From Phycisphaerales bacterium (lineage in GTDB: Bacteria; Planctomycetota; Phycisphaerae; Phycisphaerales; UBA1924), in the NCBI GenBank assembly GCA_029260495.1, contig JAJDDD010000009.1:1-64000 (forward strand): 64,000 nt of DNA. The letters run 5' to 3'. Under the pieces are notes generated by a model that saw only the letters and a program-made list of their open reading frames with translations, ran no database searches and was not told the DNA's origin. Shown here one piece after another: positions 32,804 through 41,070 of this stretch; position 1 is the first letter of the stretch, and each line of letters starts with the position of its first letter. The translations under genes and the position numbers were made by a program.

Positions 32804-33681
32804 TTGATCACCTTATTAATCGGGCTGGTGATCGCGCGGTCGCACTGGAAACAACGCTGGTTGCGCATGGCGTTCCTGCGGGAGAAGGCCTGCCGCTCAG
32901 CCGCAAGCTCAATAGCATCATTTGCGAAGAGGGGGCTGAGCCGGCTCTTGTGGGCGTGCTCCACGGAATGCCCATCATCGGCATGACCGATCAGGAGCTG
33001 GGTGAGCTTCTCAATGAACCGAGCGTCTTGAAAACGAACACTGCGAATCTCGGCGTCGCGATCCACCGGGGAATTTCCGCTGCGACGACTGTGAGCGCGA
33101 CGATGGAGCTTGCAGCGGCTGCGAGCGTGCGCATGTTTGCGACGGGCGGGATTGGCGGCGTGCATCGAGGGTTTAGCGAGAGGCTTGACATCAGCTCAGA
33201 CCTGACAGCGCTGACGCGCTTCCCCGTGGCGGTGGTCGCGAGCGGTGTGAAATCCATTCTGGATGTCGTCTCAACGCGCGAGGCGCTTGAAACTCTTGGT
33301 GTGCCGGTCATCGGATATCAAACGGACGAGTTTCCGGCGTTCTATCTGCGCACGAGCGGGGCCGAGGTTGACGCGCGTTTTGATGATGCTGACGAGCTTG
33401 CTGGGTTCATCGCATCCGAGCTCACTCGAACCGGAAGAGGGGTGTTGATCGTGAATCCGATTCCAGTTCAGGATGAGATTGCGGGGTCGGACTGGCGCCG
33501 GTGGCTTGATGAAGCGCAGGTACGGGCGAGCGCTGTGCCGGGGCGGGATGCGACGCCGGCCCTCCTGGCGGCGCTGCATCAGGTGTCAGGAGGCGCGACG
33601 CTTCGCGCCAATATCGCGCTGGTTGAGTCAAACGCTCGCCTCGCGGCGCGGCTGGCAGCATCAATGCCGGCTGGCGTCTGA
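32800..33681 (+). CDS. psuG: Pseudouridine-5'-phosphate glycosidase PsuG
   Basis: 293 residues. PsuG splits pseudouridine 5'-phosphate into uracil and ribose 5-phosphate (reversible), in the breakdown of modified RNA bases. Family blocks are ALETTLVAHGVPAGEGLPLS, PALVGVLHGMPIIGMTDQEL, LKTNTANLGVAIHRGISAAT TV, MFATGGIGGVHRG, DISSDLTALTRFPVAVVASG VKSILD, GYQTDEFPAFY, and NPIPVQDEI. The start is a GTG that overlaps the previous stop by four bases. The kinase PsuK, which would supply the substrate, is not nearby. Confidence 0.95.
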   Translation: MIDHLINRAGDRAVALETTLVAHGVPAGEGLPLSRKLNSIICEEGAEPALVGVLHGMPIIGMTDQELGELLNEPSVLKTNTANLGVAIHRGISAATTVSATMELAAAASVRMFATGGIGGVHRGFSERLDISSDLTALTRFPVAVVASGVKSILDVVSTREALETLGVPVIGYQTDEFPAFYLRTSGAEVDARFDDADELAGFIASELTRTGRGVLIVNPIPVQDEIAGSDWRRWLDEAQVRASAVPGRDATPALLAALHQVSGGATLRANIALVESNARLAARLAASMPAGV

Positions 33682-33765
33682 GACGCAGGTCGGTCAGGCC
33701 GACTTCCGTGTTTCGGCGTTGCTTCGGCCTCTCTTGGGGCTTCGGCGATCTGGTATCCTATCCTG

Positions 33766-34380
33766 ATGTCCTCCGACGCCCCAGTTCGTTCGGACGCCCC
33801 CAACGCGGAGGCCGCGTTGCTGGTCCGTCTGCAGGCGGGCGATGACGCTGCGTTTGAGGAGCTCGTCCGAGAAAATGCTCCGCGGATGCTCGCGGTCGCC
33901 CGGCGTTTTGTGGCGGATGAAAATGAAGCCCAGGATATTTTGCAAGAAGCGTTTCTTTCTGCGTTTCGCGGCATCCAACGTTTTGAAGGCGGCTCGAAAA
34001 TATCGACCTGGCTTCACCGGATTGTTGTCAACGCGGCGTTGATGCGTCTGCGCAAGAAAAAGCGCCGGCGCGAGGTGCAGGTTGATGAGCTATTGCCGGG
34101 GTTTTTAGAGGACGGTCATCTCGCGTCCATTCCCAAAGGCTGGCCCGCGGCGGACCAGCGCCTGGAGCAGGAGGACACGCGGGCGAAGATTCGCGGCCTG
34201 ATTGACGAACTGCCCGAGTCATACCGCTCGGTCTTGCTGCTGAGAGATATAGAGGAGTTTTCCACACAGGACGCTGCCCACATTCTTGAGATTACGCCGG
34301 GGGCGGTCAAGACCCGGCTGCACCGCGCCAGGCAGGCGCTGCGGGCATTGATTGAGCAGGAGCTGGCAAACGAGACGTAG
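33766..34380 (+). CDS. ECF-type RNA polymerase sigma factor
   Basis: 204 residues. Region 2 is LLVRLQAGDDAAFEELVREN, VARRFVADENEAQDILQEAF and STWLHRIVVNAAL. Region 4 is LIDELPESYRSVLLLRDIEE and TQDAAHILEITPGAVKTRLH, followed by RARQALR. A linker of about 40 residues separates them. It directs RNA polymerase to promoters of a stress or envelope regulon. The partner anti-sigma gene begins 4 bp after its stop. No other target is visible. Its AT content and the MRLRKKKRRREVQ basic patch are ordinary for the family. Confidence 0.95.
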   Translation: MSSDAPVRSDAPNAEAALLVRLQAGDDAAFEELVRENAPRMLAVARRFVADENEAQDILQEAFLSAFRGIQRFEGGSKISTWLHRIVVNAALMRLRKKKRRREVQVDELLPGFLEDGHLASIPKGWPAADQRLEQEDTRAKIRGLIDELPESYRSVLLLRDIEEFSTQDAAHILEITPGAVKTRLHRARQALRALIEQELANET

Positions 34381-34383
34381 TAC

Positions 34384-34638
34384 ATGGGAAAAGCAAAGCT
34401 GACATGCAGGGAGTTTGTGGAGTTCCTCGATGACTATGTCGCCGACGAGCAGTCGGGAGACGTGCGCGCGACCTTTGAGAAGCACATCGCCAAGTGCCCG
34501 CCATGCGCTGATTATGTTCGGACCTATCAAGAGACGATTGAGCTTGGCAAGTGTGTGTGCAGGGATGGCGAGGGAGCGCCTGGGGATGTGCCGGAACAGT
34601 TGATCGACGCGATATTGCAAGCCCGCCGGTCGCAATGA
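34384..34638 (+). CDS. zf-HC2 type anti-sigma factor
   Basis: 84 residues. The zinc-binding motif is the classic C...H-x3-C-x2-C: Cys8 in LTCREFVEFLDDYVADE, His33, then KCPPC. This anti-sigma domain binds the neighbouring ECF sigma factor and holds it inactive; zinc or redox change may release it. No membrane helix is seen, so it is a soluble type, and release by proteolysis is less likely. It starts 4 bp after the sigma gene. Confidence 0.9.
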   Translation: MGKAKLTCREFVEFLDDYVADEQSGDVRATFEKHIAKCPPCADYVRTYQETIELGKCVCRDGEGAPGDVPEQLIDAILQARRSQ

Positions 34639-35040
34639 TCGGCGCAGCTGTTCTAACTGGCGGGACGCGCGAGGGTGGTCCTGTATGCGCCCGCGCTGCT
34701 TGAATAGGCGCCAAAGTATACAAGTTTGAGGAATATGCAGGCTTTGGGGCCGGTTGCGTATATACAGCCTTACATTTCGATTGATAAGGTGTATACGGAG
34801 GTCAACACAGTGAGTTTGAATTGCAGGCGGGCATCCTGACCAACAAGTTTGAATCCGCTTGGCGCACATTTGATGAACATGAAATTGGCAGTGCTCTTAT
34901 CAAGGACGAATCTTCCATGCATGACGACGCGATGCCTTTCGGCGTGGTAAAGGCTTCGGGTGTCGGGAGGAGGCATTCGCTACGCAATAGTTAGCATGAG
35001 TGACAATCGGCTGGTGGTGATTTCCCGACAGCGGGCGTAA
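34638..35040 (+). pseudogene. Decayed C-terminal part of an aldehyde dehydrogenase
   Basis: No intact ORF exists, but joined frames read like the last ~130 residues of an NAD(P)-dependent aldehyde dehydrogenase. In order: IGAAVLTGGTREGG (34638-34679); LYAPALLE-stop-APKYTSLRNMQALGPVAYIQ then PYISIDKVYTEVN (34681-34806); after a one-base loss EFELQAGILTNKFESAWRTF... MPFGVVKASGVGR (34812-34968); after a frameshift GIRYAIVSMSDNRLVVISRQ RA-stop (34971-35040). Family markers are LTGG, the FGPV region (here LGPV), LQAG[VI][FL]TN, MPFGG-x-K-x-SG-x-GR and EG-x-RYA. It begins right at the anti-sigma stop. At least three frameshifts and one stop make it non-functional. Confidence 0.86.
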
Positions 35041-35073
35041 CATCACTTGGGATGGGGGCATCCGAGGAGGACC

Positions 35074-35961
35074 ATGGCTGCACTTCCAATTCAAAGGCGA
35101 GCACTCGAAACTACACCCGCTCCGGTGATGCAGTGCATGGAAATCTGGGGAGGAAACGACGAAGTCAACAGCGCAATTTCCAACCCCGGGCTCGATATCT
35201 GGGTTTCGAGTCGGCCGCATCGCGGCGACAAACTTGGTGGAGATATTCATTACGTTTCCATGTGCGCCTCGGGGCGCATCTCCCGTGTGGCGCTCGCCGA
35301 TGTCGCGGGTCATGGCGATGAGGTCGCTGAACTGGCGACGAGCTTACGCAAGCAGATGCGCCGGCATATCAACACAATTGACCAGACACGATTTGCCAAA
35401 GCGTTGAATCGTGAGTTTGCCGAGCTATCAGAGCGCAGCGGCAAGTTTGCAACGGCGCTTCTCGCAGCTTACTTTTCTCCTTCGCAGCATGTTGTATTTT
35501 GCAATGCCGGGCATCCCAGGCCGTTGCATTATCGTGTTGAGAATAGGACTTGGTCGGCGCTTGATGAGGCCAAGTGTCACCCTGATCCTGAGCGGGCGGG
35601 AAAAATCGCCAATCTTCCGCTGGGTGTGATCGCAGAAACTGAATATTCACAGTTCGCCATGCCGCTCGACTACGGCGACCTGGTGCTGATCTATTCCGAC
35701 GCTCTTATTGAAGCGCCGGACGGCGAAGGTGATATGCTTGGCGAAGCCGGCCTGCTTGACCTTGTTCGAGAGTTGGACGCGAGCCGGCCTGAAACGGTCG
35801 TCAAGGAGTTGTTGAGTCGTATTGATCAGCTCGCGGACGGCGATCTTGAGGATGACGCGACCATTATTATGCTTCATCACAACTCCTCACCCCTGCCGAA
35901 GCAATCGATGGGATTGATGATGCGCAGCGCGGCAAGAATGCTCGGATTGGCGCCTGTTTAA
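35074..35961 (+). CDS. SpoIIE-type PPM protein serine phosphatase
   Basis: 295 residues from the ATG at 35074, preceded by GAGGAGG. A PP2C/SpoIIE core is seen: GGDIHYVSMCASGRISRVAL ADVAGHGDEVAEL with the metal-binding Asp in ADVAGHG, YFSPSQHVVFCNAGHPRPLH, DYGDLVLIYSDALIEAPDGE, and DDATIIMLHH. Such enzymes dephosphorylate anti-sigma antagonists (STAS proteins) or other phosphoserine proteins. A STAS gene lies 14 kb away at 49.4 kb, but no direct link is shown. No sensor domain is fused. It ends 27 bp before a four-gene chain and could be its first member. Confidence 0.9.
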   Translation: MAALPIQRRALETTPAPVMQCMEIWGGNDEVNSAISNPGLDIWVSSRPHRGDKLGGDIHYVSMCASGRISRVALADVAGHGDEVAELATSLRKQMRRHINTIDQTRFAKALNREFAELSERSGKFATALLAAYFSPSQHVVFCNAGHPRPLHYRVENRTWSALDEAKCHPDPERAGKIANLPLGVIAETEYSQFAMPLDYGDLVLIYSDALIEAPDGEGDMLGEAGLLDLVRELDASRPETVVKELLSRIDQLADGDLEDDATIIMLHHNSSPLPKQSMGLMMRSAARMLGLAPV

Positions 35962-35988
35962 CCTAACCAGTCAGCGGAGAACAGGCGC

Positions 35989-36213
35989 ATGGAGGCAGCA
36001 CTTTGGATCGTTCGCGGCGCGGCAGTGTACGCAATTATCGGTGTGTTTTTTAGTGTGTGGTTTGTCACGCGAGGCATAGGCCGCGTTGATCCGGCGACGA
36101 CGGGATCGACCTGGGGCTTTCGCGCGATGATCACACCGGCTTGTTGTGCGCTGTGGCCGCTGGCCTTCTTTTGGCTCCTGAGAGGAAGAAGCTGGAAAGG
36201 CTCCGAATCATGA
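35989..36213 (+). CDS. Small two-helix membrane protein (redox gene chain, gene 1)
   Basis: 74 residues: helix 1 ALWIVRGAAVYAIIGVFFSV, a turn with TRGIGRVDPATTGSTWGF, helix 2 AMITPACCALWPLAFFWLLR, and a short basic end. GGAG lies nine bases before the ATG. The stop overlaps the next start (ATGA). I do not recognise the family. Its position and coupling suggest a subunit or assembly partner of the membrane redox protein two genes downstream. Confidence 0.8.
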   Translation: MEAALWIVRGAAVYAIIGVFFSVWFVTRGIGRVDPATTGSTWGFRAMITPACCALWPLAFFWLLRGRSWKGSES

Positions 36214-36383
36214 CGCGGCCCCAACGTAAACTTCATCTTTTCATATGGCTTGTGCTTTCTGTTGCGATACCCGTCATTGTGGTCATTGCGATCAAAGCGC
36301 GGCCGGCGCCGCTAGCGGCTGCGCCTCCGACAGAGGATGTGAACGAAGCGGAATCACGCCCCGCGTTGGGTGGTGCACGATGA
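36210..36383 (+). CDS. Very small single-helix membrane protein (gene 2)
   Basis: 57 residues: basic start MTRPQRKLHLF, one membrane helix IWLVLSVAIPVIVVIAIKA, then a Pro/Ala-rich, acidic tail (APLAAAPPTEDVNEAESRPA). Both ends overlap neighbours by four bases (ATGA at 36210 and 36380), which strongly supports that it is translated. No family recognised. Confidence 0.8.
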   Translation: MTRPQRKLHLFIWLVLSVAIPVIVVIAIKARPAPLAAAPPTEDVNEAESRPALGGAR

Positions 36384-37438
36384 GCGTCGCTTACAAGGCT
36401 GTCAATTGGAACAGGCATAAGCTGGTGTACGACGCGCTGCTTCTCGTTGGCATTATTTTTTCCATCGGTGCTTTCTATACTGCGGGGCGCGTTGTTTTTT
36501 CTGGCGCCACCGATGAAACACTGATCATGCGCGCGCTCGCTTTCACTGCTTTTCTTCTGCTGCACATCATCCTCTGCGTGGGTCCGTTGTGTCGGATGAG
36601 CCCTCGCTTTCTTCCGCTTCTCTACAATCGCAGGCATATGGGCGTCGCGGTGTTTCTTGTTGGCCTGGTCCATGCGGTATTTGCACTGCTGCAATACAGC
36701 GCTGGCGGGGTTCTCAATCCGCTTGTGGCGCTGCTGGCGCGGGGCACGGACATCACAAGCATCGCACAGTTTCCATTTGAGTTTCTGGGTTTGGCAGCGA
36801 TCATGATTCTCTTCCTCATGGCAGCGACAAGCCATGATTTTTGGCTCGCCAATCTGACGCCGCGCTTGTGGAAGCGGCTTCATATGCTGGTGTACGTTGC
36901 TTACGCACTGATTGTTGCTCATGTTGCGATCGGGTTTCTGCAGGATGAGCGGCGGCCGGTCTACTTGTTCCTTCTTCTCGCCGGCGTTGGCGTTATTGCC
37001 GGGTTGCACGTTGCTGCAGGTTTTATGCAGTGGCGCCGGGATGCGCGATCCAGACGCGATGACAAGTCTTTTGTCGACGTCTGCCCGGTCTCTGAAATCA
37101 TTCCTGATCGGGCCAGGGTTGTGTTTGTCGGAGAGGAATCCATCGCCATCTTTCGTCACGGCGTGGGCGGCAAGTTGTTTTCAGCAATTTCGAGCGTCTG
37201 TGCTCATCAGGGCGGCCCGCTCGGGGAAGGGAAGATTATCGACGGTTGCGCCACCTGCCCCTGGCATGGCTACCAATACCGCCCTGAGGACGCTCAGTCT
37301 CCGCCTCCCTACACCGAGAGACTGAAGACGTACGACGTACGCATAGAAGAGGGAATCGTGCGCGTCAACCCCAAGCCCCATGCGCCGGGGACGCGCGTCG
37401 AGCCGGCGCAGCTCGCGTCACTGGAGACAAACGTATGA
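36380..37438 (+). CDS. Ferric-reductase-like (MsrQ-like) membrane domain fused to a Rieske domain (gene 3)
   Basis: 352 residues from the ATG at 36380. The first 230 residues hold six helices with paired histidines as in MsrQ/ferric reductases: FLLLHIILCVGPL, RRHMGVAVFLVGLVHAV, and KRLHMLVYVAYALIVAHVAI, which would bind two b-type haems. The last 100 residues are a Rieske [2Fe-2S] domain with ligands Cys274-x-His276 and Cys293-x2-His296 (CAHQGG and CPWHG). The order suggests electron flow between membrane haem and a soluble iron-sulfur centre. Which side of the membrane carries the Rieske domain, and the electron donor, are unknown. ATGA overlaps join it to both neighbours. Confidence 0.9.
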   Translation: MSVAYKAVNWNRHKLVYDALLLVGIIFSIGAFYTAGRVVFSGATDETLIMRALAFTAFLLLHIILCVGPLCRMSPRFLPLLYNRRHMGVAVFLVGLVHAVFALLQYSAGGVLNPLVALLARGTDITSIAQFPFEFLGLAAIMILFLMAATSHDFWLANLTPRLWKRLHMLVYVAYALIVAHVAIGFLQDERRPVYLFLLLAGVGVIAGLHVAAGFMQWRRDARSRRDDKSFVDVCPVSEIIPDRARVVFVGEESIAIFRHGVGGKLFSAISSVCAHQGGPLGEGKIIDGCATCPWHGYQYRPEDAQSPPPYTERLKTYDVRIEEGIVRVNPKPHAPGTRVEPAQLASLETNV

Positions 37439-38220
37439 CGAGCGAGAATCAAGACGCCGCAACAGGCCGGCCTGATGAGTTTTATGTTGGCTACCTTTCC
37501 ATGCCGCGAGGGCTTGGTGTTATTGTGCGCATTGTCTCCATATGCCTGCTTGTCATAGTTGTTGTTATGCAGGTTGTGCTCGCGGTGAGTCAGAACGACC
37601 CCGGCGACGGCGTGTATGAGTTTGGCATAGCAACAGAACTTTCAGGTCGAGTGATGGTGCGTCCGGGCCCCTTTTTGCTTGTCGCGGCTGAAGACGGCGG
37701 CATCGAACCGGTGCTTGTGGTCGGCGCCATGAAGACGGGCGCCTTGGCGCGGCTCAATGAGTACGACGGACAGCTTGTCCGTTTGACTGGATCGCTTATC
37801 TTTCGAGACGGGGTGACGATTCTGGAGCTTGCAGCGAACGATGACGCGATCACTGCTGAACAGGAACTTTCGCCGGCGATCGGCGCGACTCCGCGATCCG
37901 TCGGCCTTGTCACACTCCGCGGCGAGGTTATTGATCCCAAATGCTACTTCGGCACCATGAAACCCGGGCATGGCAAGGTGCATAAAGCCTGCGCAACACT
38001 TTGCATTCGCGGCGGGGTTCCTCCGGTCTTATGGAGTGTCGCTGCTGACGGCTCGCCGCGGTATCACCTGATTGTCAGCGGGCAGGATCGGCCGATGAAT
38101 GGGCAGGTGCTTGAGTATGTTGGTGAAATCATTGACATTGAAGGTGAAGAACTCTCGCTGGGGCAAGGCCCTCTTCGCATCCTTCGTGTCGATCACAGCG
38201 CGATAGAACTACGTCCGTGA
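37435..38220 (+). CDS. Membrane-anchored protein with CYFG...C...C motif (gene 4)
   Basis: 261 residues. A soluble N-terminal piece (FYVGYLSMPRG) is followed by one helix (VIVRIVSICLLVIVVVMQVV) and two beta domains. The first (VYEFGIATELSGRVMVRPGP) and second (LVTLRGEVIDPKCYFGTMKP) look like repeated OB-type barrels. The second carries a conserved-looking motif: C-Y-F-G-x-M-K-P-G-x-G-K-x-H-K-A-C-A-x2-C, then IRGGVPPVL. Three Cys and a His could bind a metal or haem. Not a known named family to me. The start overlaps the Rieske gene by four bases. The last bases overlap the convergent antiporter gene by 12 bp. Confidence 0.82.
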   Translation: MTSENQDAATGRPDEFYVGYLSMPRGLGVIVRIVSICLLVIVVVMQVVLAVSQNDPGDGVYEFGIATELSGRVMVRPGPFLLVAAEDGGIEPVLVVGAMKTGALARLNEYDGQLVRLTGSLIFRDGVTILELAANDDAITAEQELSPAIGATPRSVGLVTLRGEVIDPKCYFGTMKPGHGKVHKACATLCIRGGVPPVLWSVAADGSPRYHLIVSGQDRPMNGQVLEYVGEIIDIEGEELSLGQGPLRILRVDHSAIELRP

Positions 38221-40224
38221 ATCTTTCGACGTGGGCGCGGGAGGCGAGCTTGTTGGAGTCGCCGGCTCGACCTGTTCGCTGGCGGGAGACTCAGCGTCAA
38301 CCAGCGCAATGATGGTGTCCCCGGGCTTGGGATCGATCGGGCGATCCCACGTGACCACCGTCAGCTTTCCTGACTCGGCGACCACGAATAGCGGCAAGGC
38401 GCGATCGGCGTACATTGCTTCGTAGTCAGCGTAGGGAAACTCACTGCGCAACGTCGTCGCCTTCACAGACGCTCCATGTCCAACACGCGACGCGAGGCGG
38501 GCGTACGTCGGGCCTGTGGAAAAGAGCACGCGACCGGGAACGGATTCACCCTGGTCCTTGTTCTCATTTTCTCGTTTTTTATCCCGCCCTTCCGGAGCCA
38601 GTTGGAAGACCTCCGACCGCCCGAACAACGAGATGAAGTTCTGCACCGCGAGTGTGTTGACTTCTGTATTCGCCGTCATCATCAACAGTCTGCCGATCCC
38701 GGTGAGATCAAGCAGCCGCACGATGTCGTTGGAAAGGACGCCCCCTTGTATCGCGGACAGTCCCGCGAGCCGGGCGGCTGCGATGTTTTGGCGATTGGTG
38801 TCAATAAGGAGAACAGCGAAGCCCAGGCCTTTGAGCGTTTGCGCGATCTCGCGCGAAAGTTTGTGCGCTCCCACGATGAGCAGGCCTTGTGGATCTCGAT
38901 CCGCAACCTTGAGCCATCGCGCCATCGGGCCGGCGGTGAGTCCATAGACAACCACGGTCACCAGAATTACGACGAATGTAATCGGGACGATGAGGTTCGC
39001 GTCCGTGAACTGGCCTTGCTCTTCCAAACGCAGGCCGAAGACCGCTGCGACTGCCGCCGCGACAATCCCGCGCGGCGCCATCCACGCGATAAACGTCTTC
39101 TGATGAACTGAGAGCGGAGAGCGAATGGTTGAAAACATCGTCGCCAGTGGGCGCGCGATCAAAATGAGAGTCCCGGCGAACAACACACTTTGCAGCCCAA
39201 CCTCTTTGACGCTTTCCAGATCAATTCTTGCCGCGAGAATGATGAACAGACTCGATATGAGCAGAACACGAAGGTTTTCTTTGAACTCGACTATGTGCCG
39301 GATGTCCACCGCGCGCTGATTCGCCAGCGCCACGCCCATGACGGTGACGGCGAAGAGGCCGGATTCCTCCTGCATCATGTCTGAGATCGTAAAGGTCGCC
39401 AGGACCAGCGCCACGCTCATCGGGTTGATGAGTGAATCAGGCAGCCAGTAGCGTTTGATGATCTGCGTCAACAGGAACGCCGAAGCGATCCCAAGCAACC
39501 CGCCTCCTAGAAGCGTCAGCAGGATGCTCTTGATCGCCTCCAGCGTCGCATGCTGAACGCCGGTCGCGAGAATGACCTCGAACACGAGCACCGCCAGCAG
39601 CGCTCCAACTGGATCAATGACAATCCCTTCCCAGCGAAGAATCGGTCCCACCGGAGCATGGGGTCGGATGTGCCGAATCAGCGGACCCACCACTGTCGGA
39701 CCGGTCACCACGAGCACAGCGCCAATCAGCACGCACAACGCCGGATCCAAACCAAAGATCAGCCACGCGAAGAGAGCCGCGACACCCCACGTCACCAAGA
39801 CGCCAACAGTGACAAGAGAAAGAACCACCCGCCCGACCTGAGGCAGTTCGCTGAATCGCAGCGTCAGCCCGCCCTCGTACAGAATGAGCGCGACCGACAA
39901 CGACGTGATTGGCAGCACCAGATTTGGAAGGAGCGTGTCCGGATCAAGCCCCCCAAGAATCGGCCCAATCAGTATGCCGATCAGCAACAGGACAAGAATC
40001 GAAGGCAGGCGCAGTATCGACGCGAGGGCCTGCGACGCCACCCCCAGCACCAGGACGGCGGCCAGTCCGCGCAGGACATTGTCAGCGGATGCCAACAGCA
40101 GCAGGGGGGCGGCGTCATGCACGATTGGGTGTGTGCTCCGAATGCGCGAGAAGTGGCGGGCGATGTCAGCAGGGCGCACAAGCTTAGCGAGATGCCAACG
40201 ATGCGGGCCCTGCTTGGCCGCCAA
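38209..40224 (-). CDS. CPA1-type Na+/H+ antiporter with TrkA-like C-terminal domain
   Basis: 671 residues. About twelve helices from residue 50 to 440 make a CPA1 exchanger, with LILYEGGLTLRFSEL, VLVVTGPTVVGPLIRHIRPH (the TGPT-type unwound helix) and RWEGIVIDPVGALLAVLVFE (the Asp in the ion site, DP). IARPLATMF and WMAPRGIVAAAVAAVFGLRL (a conserved Arg) follow. The C-terminus is a Rossmann TrkA-N-like domain (LLIVGAHKLSREIAQTLKGL, VLLIDTNRQNIAAARLAG) and a TrkA-C-like end, suggesting nucleotide gating. It exports Na+ or K+ for protons. The start is uncertain, as the first 40 residues are not membrane-like. Confidence 0.9.
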   Translation of the reverse strand: MAAKQGPHRWHLAKLVRPADIARHFSRIRSTHPIVHDAAPLLLLASADNVLRGLAAVLVLGVASQALASILRLPSILVLLLIGILIGPILGGLDPDTLLPNLVLPITSLSVALILYEGGLTLRFSELPQVGRVVLSLVTVGVLVTWGVAALFAWLIFGLDPALCVLIGAVLVVTGPTVVGPLIRHIRPHAPVGPILRWEGIVIDPVGALLAVLVFEVILATGVQHATLEAIKSILLTLLGGGLLGIASAFLLTQIIKRYWLPDSLINPMSVALVLATFTISDMMQEESGLFAVTVMGVALANQRAVDIRHIVEFKENLRVLLISSLFIILAARIDLESVKEVGLQSVLFAGTLILIARPLATMFSTIRSPLSVHQKTFIAWMAPRGIVAAAVAAVFGLRLEEQGQFTDANLIVPITFVVILVTVVVYGLTAGPMARWLKVADRDPQGLLIVGAHKLSREIAQTLKGLGFAVLLIDTNRQNIAAARLAGLSAIQGGVLSNDIVRLLDLTGIGRLLMMTANTEVNTLAVQNFISLFGRSEVFQLAPEGRDKKRENENKDQGESVPGRVLFSTGPTYARLASRVGHGASVKATTLRSEFPYADYEAMYADRALPLFVVAESGKLTVVTWDRPIDPKPGDTIIALVDAESPASEQVEPATPTSSPPAPTSKDSRT

Positions 40225-40411
40225 GGTTGCCTGGTCGGCGCCCCGCTTCGTGGGTGGCGCTGTTTCCCCGGACTTCTTCTACTTCTACACTGGACCCGAG
40301 CCGGGCGGGAGGCCGGCCGGTATTCTTGGTGGGGACAGTTCAACGTGAAGTGCGTTTGGCGGGCGGCTCGAGCTTGAAGTCGCCCAGGTTTCATTTGAGG
40401 AGGCAACAGAA

Positions 40412-41047
40412 ATGGCTATTCGACTCGGCGACACGGCTCCTGATTTCACAGCACAGACCACTGAAGGGGAGATTCATTTTCATGATTGGCTGGGGGGTGG
40501 CTGGGGCGTGCTGTTCTCGCACCCCGCGGACTTCACGCCGGTTTGCACCACGGAGCTTGGCGCGGTGGCGAAACTGAAGCCTGAGTTCCAGAAGAGGAAT
40601 GTGAAGGTCGCGGGGCTGAGTGTGGACCCACTGAAGGACCATGAGGCCTGGTCGAAGGACATCGCTGAGACACAGGGGACGGCGCTCAACTTCCCCCTGA
40701 TCGCGGACCCGGATCGGACAGTCTCGGAGCTGTACGACATGATCCATCCGAAAGCGGATGCGACCCTGACCGTGCGATCAGTCTTTGTCATCGGTCCGGA
40801 CAAGAAGGTGAAGCTGATGCTGACCTACCCCGCGAGCACGGGGCGGAACTTTGATGAGCTCTTGCGCGTGATTGATTCGCTGCAGTTGACAGCGGAGTAT
40901 CAGGTCGCGACGCCGGCAAACTGGTCTGAGGGTGAGGACTGCATCATCGTGCCTGCGGTTTCCAATGCGGAGGCGGATGCGAAGTTCCCGAAGGGGTACA
41001 CGGAAGTCAAGCCATACCTGCGGTACACGCCGCAGCCGAATATTTGA
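40412..41047 (+). CDS. 1-Cys peroxiredoxin (Prx6 type)
   Basis: 211 residues. Reduces H2O2 and organic peroxides. The catalytic peroxidatic Cys45 sits in the loop LFSHPADFTPVCTTELG. The Prx6 class is shown by its length, by SVFVIGPDKKVKLMLTYPAS, and by the C-terminal arm (ANWSEGEDCIIVPAVSNAEA). The Cys in EDCII could help or be structural. GAGGAG lies ten bases before the ATG. It lies 23 bp before a persulfide-dioxygenase-like gene, and the pair suggests a role in peroxide and sulfane-sulfur defence. Confidence 0.95.
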   Translation: MAIRLGDTAPDFTAQTTEGEIHFHDWLGGGWGVLFSHPADFTPVCTTELGAVAKLKPEFQKRNVKVAGLSVDPLKDHEAWSKDIAETQGTALNFPLIADPDRTVSELYDMIHPKADATLTVRSVFVIGPDKKVKLMLTYPASTGRNFDELLRVIDSLQLTAEYQVATPANWSEGEDCIIVPAVSNAEADAKFPKGYTEVKPYLRYTPQPNI

Positions 41048-41070
41048 GGATATGAAGGGGAATCGAAGGC

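Noticed and set aside
1265-33681. A molybdenum cofactor gene cluster
   Set aside because: moaC and the molybdenum-carrier-like gene are 30 kb apart, with no other Moco gene between them, so no cluster can be claimed.
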